Shown one piece after another: positions 7,398 through 15,093 of a stretch of 25,573 bases of DNA. A model generated the notes under the pieces. That model was given only the letters and a program-made list of their open reading frames with translations. It searched no databases and was not told where the DNA came from. This DNA comes from UBA7803 sp041690675 (lineage in GTDB: Bacteria > Pseudomonadota > Gammaproteobacteria > Pseudomonadales > Azotimanducaceae), in contig JAWLGU010000071.1 in the NCBI GenBank assembly GCA_041690675.1, forward strand, positions 1 through 25,573, given 5' to 3'. The position numbers were made by a program, and so were the translations under genes. How positions within the stretch are numbered: the stretch's first letter is position 1; each line of letters starts with the position of its first letter.

Positions 7398-8469
7398 GCT
7401 CGCGCTCGAACACCTGCATGTAATCCACCAGGGCATCCACCGCGCTCTCGGGCACGGCGTTGTACAGGCTCGCCCGCATCCCGCCCACGCTGCGGTGCCC
7501 CTTCAGATTGGTGAGCCCGCGCTCCTTCGCGCCGGCGAGGAACGCGCTGTCGAGCTCCGGATCCGCCAGGGTGAAGGGCACATTCATCAGCGAGCGGTCG
7601 CGCACGGCCACCGGCGAGGCGTAGAAGTTGCTCGCGTCCACTGCCTGGTAGAGCTTGGCCGCCTTGCGCCCATTCACCGCCTCGATGCCGGCCAACCCGC
7701 CCTGAGCCTTGAGCCATTTGAACACCAGCCCCGCCAGATACCAGGCGTAGGTGGGCGGGGTGTTGGACATGGAGTCGGCCACGGCGTGCACCGCGTAGTC
7801 GAGCATGCTGGGAATGCCGGCGCGGGCGCGGCCCACCAGATCCCGGCGCACCACCACCACCGTGAGCCCGGCCGGGCCGATGTTCTTCTGCGCGCCGGCG
7901 TAGATGAGCCCGAAGCGGGACACGTCGATGGAGCGGGAGAGGATGTCCGAGGACATGTCCGCCACCAGCGGCACGGGCACCTCCGGGAACGCGTGGAACT
8001 GCACGCCACCGATGGTCTCGTTGGAGCAGATGTGCAGGTAGGCCGCGTCGCGCGACAGCTTCCAGCGGGCGGGATCGGGAACCTCCGTGAAGCCCCCCGA
8101 TTCGGCGCTGGCCACCACGTTCACGTCGCAGAACCGCGCCGCCTCCTTGATGGCCTTGGTGGACCAGGAGCCGGTGTTCACGTAGTCGGCGCTCGTGTTC
8201 TCGCCCAGCAGGTTCAAGGGCACCATGGCGAACTGGGTGGTGGCGCCGCCCTGCAGGAACAGCACGTGGTAGTCGTCGGGGACGGCGAGCAGCTCGCGGA
8301 AGTCCGCCTCCGCCTGCTCGGCGATGGCGATGAACTCCTTGCTCCGGTGGCTCATCTCCATCACCGACATGCCACTGCCGCGGTAGTCCAGGAGCTCGTC
8401 CCGGGCCGTCTCCAGCACCTCCAGGGGCAGCGCCGCGGGTCCGGCCGAAAAGTTGTACACCCTGCTCAT
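7390..8469 (-). CDS. serC: Phosphoserine aminotransferase
   Basis: SerC is a PLP enzyme that makes phosphoserine from 3-phosphohydroxypyruvate; it also acts in pyridoxine synthesis on the erythronate branch (family knowledge). The second role is notable because pdxJ, which acts later in that pathway, is also in this window. The 359 residues (E. coli 362) start MSRVYNFSAGPAALP. They carry FLQGGATTQF, SNETIGGVQF and the PLP lysine Lys195 in AGAQKNIGPAG. The start at 8467-8469 follows the gyrA stop by four bases. GAGGAG, within the last gyrA codons, is a good Shine-Dalgarno. A longer upstream frame over the gyrA tail has no family similarity. Confidence 0.98.
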   Translation of the reverse strand: MSRVYNFSAGPAALPLEVLETARDELLDYRGSGMSVMEMSHRSKEFIAIAEQAEADFRELLAVPDDYHVLFLQGGATTQFAMVPLNLLGENTSADYVNTGSWSTKAIKEAARFCDVNVVASAESGGFTEVPDPARWKLSRDAAYLHICSNETIGGVQFHAFPEVPVPLVADMSSDILSRSIDVSRFGLIYAGAQKNIGPAGLTVVVVRRDLVGRARAGIPSMLDYAVHAVADSMSNTPPTYAWYLAGLVFKWLKAQGGLAGIEAVNGRKAAKLYQAVDASNFYASPVAVRDRSLMNVPFTLADPELDSAFLAGAKERGLTNLKGHRSVGGMRASLYNAVPESAVDALVDYMQVFEREHG

Positions 8470-8473
8470 ACCG

Positions 8474-11071
8474 CTACTCCTCGCCACCCTCCGAGCCGGC
8501 GTCATCGCCGCCGTTGCCGTTGTCCGCGTCTTCCGATTCCACGATGCGCTGCACGCCCACCAGCCGCTCCTCACCCTTGAGATCGATGAGCTTCACCCCC
8601 TGGGTGTTGCGGCTGAGCAGCGACACCTCGTCGGCCTTGGTGCGCACCAGGGTGCCGAGATCGCTGATGAGCATGATCTCGTCGCCCGAGAACACCTGAA
8701 TGGCCCCCACCAGCGGCCCGTTGCGCTGGCTGACCTGCATGCCGATGACGCCCTGGGTGCCCCGGCCCTTCACCGGGAACTCGTCCACCGCGGTGCGCTT
8801 GCCGTAGCCGTGCTCGCTGGCCGTGAGCACGAAGCCGCCGGGCTGCGGAATGATCAGCGAGATCACCCGGTACCCGCCCAGCAAGCGGATACCCCGGACA
8901 CCCCGGGCGGTGCGGCCCATGACCCGCACGTCCGACTCCTTGAAGCGCACCGCCTTCCCCGAGCTCGCGATCAGCAGCACGTCGCAATGGCCGTCGGTGA
9001 GCGCCGCACCCACCAGGGTGTTGCCCTCCTCGAGCTCCAGGGCGATGAGGCCGTTGGAGCGCGGCCGGGAGAACTGCAAAAGCTCGGTCTTCTTCACCGT
9101 GCCGTTGGCGGTGGCCATGAACACGAACGAGTCCTCGGAATACTCCTTGATGGGCAGAATCGCGGTGATCCACTCGTCCGTCGCCAGCGGCAGCATGTTC
9201 ACCAGGGGCCGGCCCTTGGCGCCACGGCCGGCCTGGGGAATCTGGTAGACCTTCAGCCAGTAGACCTTGCCCAGGTTGGAAAAGCACAGCAGGGTGTCGT
9301 GGGAGTGGGCCACCAGCAGGTGCTGGACGAAGTCCTCGTCCTTCACCGACGTGGCGGCGCGGCCGCGGCCGCCCCGGCGCTGGGCCTGGTAGCTGTCCAG
9401 CGGCTGGGTCTTGGCGTAGCCCTGGTGGGAGATGGTCACCACCAGATCCTCCTCGTGGATGAGGTCTTCCACGGTGAGGTCCTCCTGGGAGGAGAGGATC
9501 TCGGTGCGCCGGTCGTCGCCGTAGGCGTCGCGGATGGCGGCGAGCTCGTCGGTGATGACCTGCAGCAGCCGCCGCTCGGACGCCAGGATGTCCTGCAGAT
9601 CGGCGATCTCGTCGAGGATTCCCTGGTAGTCATCGAGCAGCTTGTCCTGCTCCAGTGCCGTCAGCCGCTGCAGGCGCATGTCGAGGATGGCCTGAGCCTG
9701 CTCCTCCGAGAGGAAGTACTGACCCTCGCGGAAGCCGTAGGCGTCGGACAGGCCGTCGGGCCGGCAGGCGTCGCTGCCCGCACGGGCCAGCAGCGCCTGC
9801 ACCGCGTCGGATTGCCAGCCGCGGCTCATGAGCGCCACCCGCGCCTCGGCCGCGCCGGGGGAGGCCTTGATGAGCTCGATCACCGCATCGATGTTGGCCA
9901 GCGCCACCGCCTGGCCTTCCAGGATGTGGCCGCGCTGGCGGGCCCGCCGCAGCAGGTAGATGCTGCGCCGGGTCACCACTTCCTTGCGGTGCTGGACGAA
10001 GGCCTCGAGCATCTGCTTGAGGTTCAGCACCCGGGGCTGGCCGTTCACCAGCGCCACGCAGTTGATGCCGAACACCGTCTGCAGCTGGGTCTGGCTGTAG
10101 AGGTTGTTCAGCACCACCTCGCCGGAATCGCCCCGGCGCACCTCGATCACCACCCGCAAGCCTTCCTTGTCGGACTCGTCGCGCAGCTCGGTGATGCCCT
10201 CGATCTTTTTCTCTTTCACCAGCTCGGCGATGCGCTCGATGAGCCGGGCCTTGTTGAGCTGATAGGGCAACTCGGTGATGACGATGACGTCCCGGTTGGC
10301 CTTCTCGTCGCGCACCACTTCCGCCCGGGCCCGCACGTAGATGCGGCCGCGGCCGGTGCGGTAGGCCTCGACGATGCCGGCCCGGCCGTTGATGATGGCG
10401 GCGGTGGGGAAGTCGGGCCCCTGAATCAGCTCCATCAGCTCGTCGATGCTGATGGCCGGGTTCTCCAGCAGCGCCAGGCAGCCATCCACCACCTCCCGCA
10501 GGTTGTGGGGCGGGATGTTGGTGGCCATGCCGACGGCGATCCCCGAGCTGCCGTTCACCAGCAGGTTCGGCACCCGGGTGGGCAGCACGTCCGGCATGGT
10601 GAGGGTATCGTCGTAGTTCGGGATGAAGTCGACCGTCTCTTTGTCCAGATCGGACAAGAGCTCCGAGGCGATCCGGGCCATCCGCACCTCGGTGTAGCGC
10701 ATGGCCGCGGGCGGATCGCCGTCCACCGAGCCGAAGTTGCCCTGGCCGTCCACCAGCGGATAGCGCATGGAGAATTCCTGAGCCATGCGCACCACGGTGT
10801 CGTAGATGGCGACGTCGCCGTGGGGGTGGTACTTGCCCATGACCTCACCCACCACCCGGGCCGATTTCATGTAAGGCCGGTTCCAGGTGTTGTTCAGCTC
10901 GCTCATGGTGAACAGCACCCGCCGATGCACGGGCTTCAAGCCGTCGCGCACGTCGGGCAGCGCCCGGCCGACGATGACGCTCATGGCGTAGTCGAGATAC
11001 GACTGCTTGAGCTCGTCCTCGATGTTGACCGGAATGATCTCCCGGCCCTGATCAGACCCCAGATCGGACAT
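8474..11071 (-). CDS. gyrA: DNA gyrase subunit A
   Basis: GyrA forms the cleavage-religation half of gyrase, which introduces negative supercoils with GyrB (family knowledge). The 865 residues (E. coli 875) begin MSDLGSDQGREIIPVNIEDELK. The catalytic tyrosine is Tyr126 in AAMRYTEVRM. The canonical GyrA-box QRRGGRG marks the C-terminal beta-pinwheel, and the tail is acidic (ESEDADNG, GSEGGEE). In the quinolone-determining region the sequence is YHPHGDVAIYD, so Val87 stands where E. coli has Ser83, while the E. coli Asp87 equivalent (Asp91) is kept. The ATG at 11069-11071 has no strong Shine-Dalgarno. The gene is divergent from mtaD and heads the serC-pheA-hisC-tyrA-cmk run. Confidence 0.99.
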   Translation of the reverse strand: MSDLGSDQGREIIPVNIEDELKQSYLDYAMSVIVGRALPDVRDGLKPVHRRVLFTMSELNNTWNRPYMKSARVVGEVMGKYHPHGDVAIYDTVVRMAQEFSMRYPLVDGQGNFGSVDGDPPAAMRYTEVRMARIASELLSDLDKETVDFIPNYDDTLTMPDVLPTRVPNLLVNGSSGIAVGMATNIPPHNLREVVDGCLALLENPAISIDELMELIQGPDFPTAAIINGRAGIVEAYRTGRGRIYVRARAEVVRDEKANRDVIVITELPYQLNKARLIERIAELVKEKKIEGITELRDESDKEGLRVVIEVRRGDSGEVVLNNLYSQTQLQTVFGINCVALVNGQPRVLNLKQMLEAFVQHRKEVVTRRSIYLLRRARQRGHILEGQAVALANIDAVIELIKASPGAAEARVALMSRGWQSDAVQALLARAGSDACRPDGLSDAYGFREGQYFLSEEQAQAILDMRLQRLTALEQDKLLDDYQGILDEIADLQDILASERRLLQVITDELAAIRDAYGDDRRTEILSSQEDLTVEDLIHEEDLVVTISHQGYAKTQPLDSYQAQRRGGRGRAATSVKDEDFVQHLLVAHSHDTLLCFSNLGKVYWLKVYQIPQAGRGAKGRPLVNMLPLATDEWITAILPIKEYSEDSFVFMATANGTVKKTELLQFSRPRSNGLIALELEEGNTLVGAALTDGHCDVLLIASSGKAVRFKESDVRVMGRTARGVRGIRLLGGYRVISLIIPQPGGFVLTASEHGYGKRTAVDEFPVKGRGTQGVIGMQVSQRNGPLVGAIQVFSGDEIMLISDLGTLVRTKADEVSLLSRNTQGVKLIDLKGEERLVGVQRIVESEDADNGNGGDDAGSEGGEE

Positions 11072-11098
11072 ACGTTCGCATCGTTGAAAAAGCCAGGC

Positions 11099-11128
11099 AT
11101 TTTACCATGGCAGGCCGGCGATACTGAG
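11099..11128 (-). promoter_or_regulatory. Candidate gyrA promoter
   Basis: On the minus strand TAAAAT (complement at 11099-11104) lies 27 bases upstream of the gyrA ATG and matches five of six -10 consensus bases. The region 16-18 bases upstream (11121-11128) has no good -35. The 87-base gap to mtaD must hold divergent promoters, which supports a promoter here without proving this one. Confidence 0.33.
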
Positions 11129-11152
11129 CTTTTTGGCGGCGGCGGGTATAAT
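11124..11152 (+). promoter_or_regulatory. mtaD promoter with consensus -10, implying leaderless mRNA
   Basis: A perfect TATAAT sits at 11147-11152. CTGAGC at 11124-11129 gives a 17-base spacer but matches the -35 at only three positions. The ATG of mtaD is at 11159, six bases after the -10. The expected transcription start is therefore at or next to the ATG, and no Shine-Dalgarno precedes it. A leaderless or near-leaderless transcript is the simple reading. Confidence 0.5.
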
Positions 11153-11158
11153 CCGGCG

Positions 11159-12478
11159 ATGCCGAACGCCGACAGCCCGTTCATCGTCGACGCCCGCTGG
11201 GTGCTTCCCATGGCCCCGGCCGACCGGGTGCTCGAGCACGGCAGCGTGGCGGTGGCGAACGGCCGCATCGTGGCCGTCGGCCCCCGCGAGGGGGTGCATG
11301 CCGCCCATCCCGACGCCACCGTCATCAGCCTGCCGGACCACGTTCTGCTGCCGGGACTGGTGAACGCCCACGGCCACGCCGCCATGACCCTGCTGCGTGG
11401 CTACGCCCCGGGCGCCCCTCTCACCGAGTGGCTCAACGACCACATCTGGCCCGTCGAGCGGCGCCTGGTGAGCCCCGACTTCGTTCGCGACGGCACCCGC
11501 CTGGCGGTGGCGGAGATGATCAAGAGCGGCACCACCTGCTTCGCCGACATGTACTTCTTCCCCGAGGTGGCCGCCGAGGTGGCCCGGGCGGCCGGGGTAC
11601 GCTGCCAGGTGGCCTTTCCCATCATCGCCTTTCCCAACGCCTGGAGCGACGATGCCGAGGAGGCCATGCACAAGGGCATGGCCCTGCACGACGATTACCG
11701 CAACCACCCCCTGGTGCGGGTGGCCTTCGGCCCCCACGCCGCCTACAGTGTCGGCCGCACCGACCTGGAACGGGTGCTCATGTACTCCGAGGAGCTCGAT
11801 GCGGCGGTGCACATCCACCTCCACGAGACCGCGGCGGAGGTGGCCGAGGCGCGCAGCCGGCATGGCGCGAGCTGGATCGAGATCCTCGCCGAGATCGGCC
11901 TGCTCGGCCCGCGACTGCAGGCGGTGCACGTCACCCAGGTCAGCGAGGCCGAGATGACGCTGCTCGGCGAGGCCCGGGTGCACGTGGTGCACTGTCCGCA
12001 TTCCAACCTGAAGCTGGCCAGCGGCGCCTGCCCGGTGGAGCGGCTGCGGGAGGCGGGGGTCAATCTGGCGCTCGGCACCGACGGGGCGGCCAGCAACGAC
12101 GGACTGGACCTGCTGGACGAGGCGCGCCTGGCGAGCCTGCTCGCCAAGCTGATGGGGAACGACGCCCGCGCGCTGCCCGAGGCCCGGACCCTGGAGATGG
12201 CCACCCTGGGAGGCGCCCGGGCCCTGGGCCTGGAGGAGGAGATCGGCAGCCTGGAGCCCGGCAAGCTCGGCGACATGATCGCCGTGGATCTCGGCGCGCT
12301 GCGCTTCCAGCCGGTCTACGATCCGGTGGGCGCGCTGGTGCACACCGCCGCCGGCAGCGCCGTCAGCCATGCGTGGGTGGCTGGCCGTCCGGTGCTCGCC
12401 GACGGCGAGCTCACCACCCTGGACGAGGCAGAGTGTCTGCGGGCGGCACGGGTCTGGCAGGAGCGGGTACGGGCGTGA
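11159..12478 (+). CDS. mtaD: TRZ/ATZ amidohydrolase, probable MTA/SAH deaminase
   Basis: This is a metal-dependent amidohydrolase, 439 residues. Next to ubiG and gyrA, as in Pseudomonas, this family member deaminates 5'-methylthioadenosine (and often S-adenosylhomocysteine) to the inosine form, feeding methionine salvage (family and context knowledge). Visible metal and catalytic residues are the HxH pair His71/His73 in VNAHGHAAMTLLRG, HIHLHE with His220 and Glu223, His257 in AVHVTQ, and Asp308 in GTDGAASN. The chosen ATG gives the family N-terminus. The open frame extends far upstream across gyrA, but that part is antisense shadow. Substrate choice (MTA, SAH or another purine) cannot be read from sequence alone. 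ubiG begins 14 bases downstream. Confidence 0.9.
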   Translation: MPNADSPFIVDARWVLPMAPADRVLEHGSVAVANGRIVAVGPREGVHAAHPDATVISLPDHVLLPGLVNAHGHAAMTLLRGYAPGAPLTEWLNDHIWPVERRLVSPDFVRDGTRLAVAEMIKSGTTCFADMYFFPEVAAEVARAAGVRCQVAFPIIAFPNAWSDDAEEAMHKGMALHDDYRNHPLVRVAFGPHAAYSVGRTDLERVLMYSEELDAAVHIHLHETAAEVAEARSRHGASWIEILAEIGLLGPRLQAVHVTQVSEAEMTLLGEARVHVVHCPHSNLKLASGACPVERLREAGVNLALGTDGAASNDGLDLLDEARLASLLAKLMGNDARALPEARTLEMATLGGARALGLEEEIGSLEPGKLGDMIAVDLGALRFQPVYDPVGALVHTAAGSAVSHAWVAGRPVLADGELTTLDEAECLRAARVWQERVRA

Positions 12479-12492
12479 GCGAGGAGCAAGCC

Positions 12493-13185
12493 ATGAACGT
12501 CGACCGGCAGGAGATCGCCAAGTTCGAGGCCCTGGCCAGCCGCTGGTGGGATCCGGAGGGCGACTTCCGGCCGCTGCACGACATCAATCCCGTGCGGCTG
12601 GGCTACGTGGCGGAGCGGTCGGACCCGACCGCCGGACCGGTTCTCGACGTGGGCTGCGGCGGCGGCATCCTCACCGAGGCGCTGGCACGGACCGGGGCGC
12701 GGGTGACCGGGATCGACATGGCGGGCTCGCCGCTCTCGGTGGCGCGACTGCACGCGCTGGACACCGGTATGGACATCGAGTACCTGGCCACCACGGCCGA
12801 GGCTCTGGCCCTGGAGCGGCCCGCCGCCTTCACCACCATCACCTGCATGGAGATGCTCGAGCACGTCCCGGATTACCCCTCCACGGTGCAGGCTTGCGCC
12901 GATCTCGCGGCGCCGGGCGGGCAGATCTTCTTCTCCACCATCAATCGCAATCCCAAGGCCTACCTGCTGGCGGTGGTGGGCGCCGAATACGTGCTGGGAC
13001 TGCTCCCCAAGGGCACCCATGATTACGACAAGTTCATCAAGCCCCACGAACTCGCCACGGCGGTGCGCCGGGCCGGGCTCGTGGTCCAGGACATCCGCGG
13101 CATCGGCTACAACCCGTTCACCCGCAGTGCCCGCCTGACCCACGACGTCGACGTGAACTATCTGCTCCATGCCAGCAAACCCTGA
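12493..13185 (+). CDS. ubiG: Ubiquinone biosynthesis O-methyltransferase
   Basis: UbiG performs both O-methylations in ubiquinone synthesis using S-adenosylmethionine (family knowledge). The 230 residues have the SAM-binding motif VLDVGCGGGILTE near residue 50, then EMLEHV. The UbiG-typical stretch GTHDYDKFIKP and the end GIGYNP with DVNYLLHA follow. The ATG is preceded by a strong GAGGAG. The 3' end overlaps yciK by 17 bases. The pairing with mtaD makes sense because both handle products of SAM use, though that link is inference. In Pseudomonas a MupP/Gph phosphatase gene lies between ubiG and yciK; the overlap here leaves no room for it. Confidence 0.97.
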   Translation: MNVDRQEIAKFEALASRWWDPEGDFRPLHDINPVRLGYVAERSDPTAGPVLDVGCGGGILTEALARTGARVTGIDMAGSPLSVARLHALDTGMDIEYLATTAEALALERPAAFTTITCMEMLEHVPDYPSTVQACADLAAPGGQIFFSTINRNPKAYLLAVVGAEYVLGLLPKGTHDYDKFIKPHELATAVRRAGLVVQDIRGIGYNPFTRSARLTHDVDVNYLLHASKP

Positions 13186-13990
13186 TTATCCCGAGCTCGA
13201 GGCAGGCCGCGCCCATTGGCGCTACCAGCCCGCCGCCGACTGCCTGTCCGACCGCGTGATCCTGATCACGGGGGCCGGCGACGGCATCGGCCGCAGCGCT
13301 GCCAAGACCTTCGCCAGCTACGGCGCCCACGTGATCCTGCTGGGCCGCACCCGCAGCAAGTTGGAGGCGGTCTTCGACTGGATCGACGCCAACACCGCCA
13401 CCCGGCCGGTGATCGTCCCCTGCGACCTGGAGGCCCTCGACGACACGTCCGCCAGCGCCCTGGTTGAGGCCGCGTTCAGCGAGTTCGGCCGGCTGGACGG
13501 CCTGCTGCACAATGCCTCCCTGCTCGGCCCCCGAGTCCCGGTCGCCCACTACGCCACCGCCGAATGGCAACGGGTCATGCACGTGAACGCCTTCGCCCCG
13601 TTCCTGCTCACCCGCTCGCTGCTCGGGCTGCTGTCCCAGGCGGCCGCGGCCGGCGGCGACGCCTCGGTGGTGTTCACCTCCTCCAGCGTCGGCCGCAAGG
13701 GTCGGGCGTACTGGGGCGCCTACGCGGTCTCCAAGTTCGCCTTGGAGGGGCTGTGTCAGGTGCTCGCCGACGAGCACGAGCACGCTGGGCGAATCCGCTT
13801 CAACACCCTGAACCCGGGCGCCACCCGCACTGCGATGCGGGCGGCGGCCTATCCCGGCGAGAACCCCGCCGAGGTGGCCACCCCCGAGCAGAAGATGGAC
13901 ATCTATCTGTATCTGTTCGAGGCGGCATCGCGGCACCTCAACGGCGCCGCCCTGGACGCCCGCACCTGGGAAGGACCGCCGGTTTCCTGA
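13169..13990 (+). CDS. yciK: YciK-family short-chain dehydrogenase/reductase
   Basis: This is an SDR oxidoreductase of 273 residues that closely follows E. coli YciK, whose substrate is not well established. The nucleotide-binding motif is TGAGDGIGR. LHNASLLGP replaces the usual NNAG, as in YciK. The catalytic Ser and the YAVSK tyrosine-lysine pair follow in FTSSSVGRKGRAYWGAYAVSK, and the family end has NPGATRTAMRA. The first 16 or so residues (MPANPDYPELEAGRAH) extend beyond the E. coli start. The ATG at 13169 overlaps ubiG by 17 bases and has little Shine-Dalgarno, so coupling is likely. No membrane segment or signal is seen. Confidence 0.92.
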   Translation: MPANPDYPELEAGRAHWRYQPAADCLSDRVILITGAGDGIGRSAAKTFASYGAHVILLGRTRSKLEAVFDWIDANTATRPVIVPCDLEALDDTSASALVEAAFSEFGRLDGLLHNASLLGPRVPVAHYATAEWQRVMHVNAFAPFLLTRSLLGLLSQAAAAGGDASVVFTSSSVGRKGRAYWGAYAVSKFALEGLCQVLADEHEHAGRIRFNTLNPGATRTAMRAAAYPGENPAEVATPEQKMDIYLYLFEAASRHLNGAALDARTWEGPPVS

Positions 13991-14099
13991 CGCTCCCGCC
14001 GCCGGAATTCCGCCGCCGCCAGGCCGCCGGCGCCACGGACCAGGCCGTCGCGCCGCGTTATCTAACTGAATCCAAAGGTGTTTCCAAGGCTGCGATGCT

Positions 14100-14116
14100 T
14101 TGGCACAGTACTGGCA
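14100..14116 (+). promoter_or_regulatory. Sigma-54-like promoter before the degenerate GGDEF gene
   Basis: The 17 bases TTGGCACAGTACTGGCA contain a near-perfect -24 element (TTGGCAC) and a -12 element TGGCA. GG at 14102-14103 and GC at 14114-14115 are exactly 12 bases apart, as sigma-54 requires. The expected start is near 14126, giving a leader of about 55 bases before the ATG at 14181. A weak sigma-70 alternative is TAGACT at 14146-14151 with no good -35. No activator-binding repeats were recognised. Confidence 0.4.
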
Positions 14117-14180
14117 AGCTACTGGTCCGACCGCGCCCCAGCGCCTAGACTGCACCCAGACGCCGAAGGAACCCACCGCC

Positions 14181-14996
14181 ATGACGCCCATCATCCGCCT
14201 CGAGCCCGCGGACCCCGTTCAGCACATCGATGCTCGGGTGGCCCTGACCCTGAACCAGGCGCTGCACCGCCACCTGGAGCCCGCGGCCGTGCTGGAAGTG
14301 CTGTGGAGCCAGGCCAGCAGCCTGGTACAGGCTTCGGGGCTAAGCTACCGCCATGACCTTCGGGGCCTGGAGGTCGCGTTCGGCGGCGGCGGCCACACGG
14401 CCACCTACACCCTGAGTCATCAGGACGGTCCCCTTGGGGAGCTGACCCTGCACTTCCGCCGGCCAGCACCGGAGCACGCGCTGTCGGCCGCCGAGGACCT
14501 GGTGGCCCTGGCCATCCCAGCGCTCCGCAACGCCCTGACCCACCACGCCCAGCGCCAGGCCGCGTCCGGCGCGACGGATGCCGAGTCCGCCGGACCCGCG
14601 AGCGAGGACGCCCTGGTGCTGGTGGGCATCGACGATCTGGACGCCTTTTGCGCGCGCCACGGGGAAGCCTGGACCCAGATGATGGTGCAGACGGCGCAGA
14701 CTCAGATCCGCGAAGGCCTGCGCCGGGCCGACAGCGTGTTCATGATCGAAGAGGGACTGCTCGCGGTTCTGTTGCCGGCCACCAGCGAAGCCGCGGCCCT
14801 GGAAGTGGCGGCGAAGATCCGCATCCTGGTGGCGGGCCTGCACCTGCGCCACCGCACCGTGACCAGCCAGCTCAGCGCCTGCATGGGGGTCACCGGCGCC
14901 GGCCGCGGGCAGAGCCCCGATGACGTGCTGAATCGGGCCCGGCGAGCACTGGCCCAGGCACGGGAGGAAGGGGCGAGCAGTATAAAGGCGAATTAG
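14181..14996 (+). CDS. Degenerate GGDEF protein with GAF-like N-terminal half
   Basis: The 271-residue protein has an N-terminal alpha/beta region (about 25-120) that resembles a GAF-type sensor by pattern only. A low-complexity linker (about 123-142) and a C-terminal half with the outline of a GGDEF diguanylate cyclase follow. LVLVGIDDLDAF (about 145-156) matches the metal-binding DIDHFK strand. Where GG(D/E)EF is expected before AVLLP, the sequence is EEGLL (190-194), and the usual substrate Asn is not apparent. Cyclic-di-GMP synthesis is therefore unlikely; a sensory or binding role is possible. Pseudomonas carries GGDEF genes near the same neighbourhood. The ATG at 14181 has GAAGGA ten bases upstream. 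An upstream in-frame ATG at 14100 falls on the putative promoter and is less likely. Its stop is followed immediately by a heptamer repeat. Confidence 0.72.
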   Translation: MTPIIRLEPADPVQHIDARVALTLNQALHRHLEPAAVLEVLWSQASSLVQASGLSYRHDLRGLEVAFGGGGHTATYTLSHQDGPLGELTLHFRRPAPEHALSAAEDLVALAIPALRNALTHHAQRQAASGATDAESAGPASEDALVLVGIDDLDAFCARHGEAWTQMMVQTAQTQIREGLRRADSVFMIEEGLLAVLLPATSEAAALEVAAKIRILVAGLHLRHRTVTSQLSACMGVTGAGRGQSPDDVLNRARRALAQAREEGASSIKAN

Positions 14997-15093
14997 CTGT
15001 TCGCTGTCCGCTATCCGCTTTCCGCTGGAGGGTCGTCGCGAGATTCTGGGGATAGTGCTCTAGCGGATGGCGGATAGCAGATAGCGGATAGCG
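14997..15093. repeat. Inverted array of CTATCCG heptamers, locus A
   Basis: The left arm at 14997-15024 is four tandem heptamers: CTGTTCG, CTGTCCG, CTATCCG and CTTTCCG. The right arm at 15064-15091 is CGGATGG, CGGATAG, CAGATAG and CGGATAG, the reverse complement of the same unit. The arms can pair as a long imperfect hairpin with a loop of about 39 bases. The left arm begins on the base after the TAG of the degenerate GGDEF gene. The right arm ends two bases before the rluB stop codon. A 10-bp palindrome, ATAGCGCTAT, spans that stop at 15088-15097. It fills the gap between convergent genes, so a shared terminator or mRNA-end role is plausible. Confidence 0.85.

Noticed and set aside
8453..11158. 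Upstream part of a 1341-codon plus-strand frame that runs through gyrA into mtaD
   Set aside because: Only the part from 11159 resembles a protein family; the rest is antisense to gyrA and crosses the mtaD promoter.
13991..14180. Possible small gene or terminator between yciK and the GGDEF gene
   Set aside because: No family-like small protein is seen. GC-rich inverted repeats around GGAATTCC are short and lack a T-run. Only the promoter candidates seemed worth listing.
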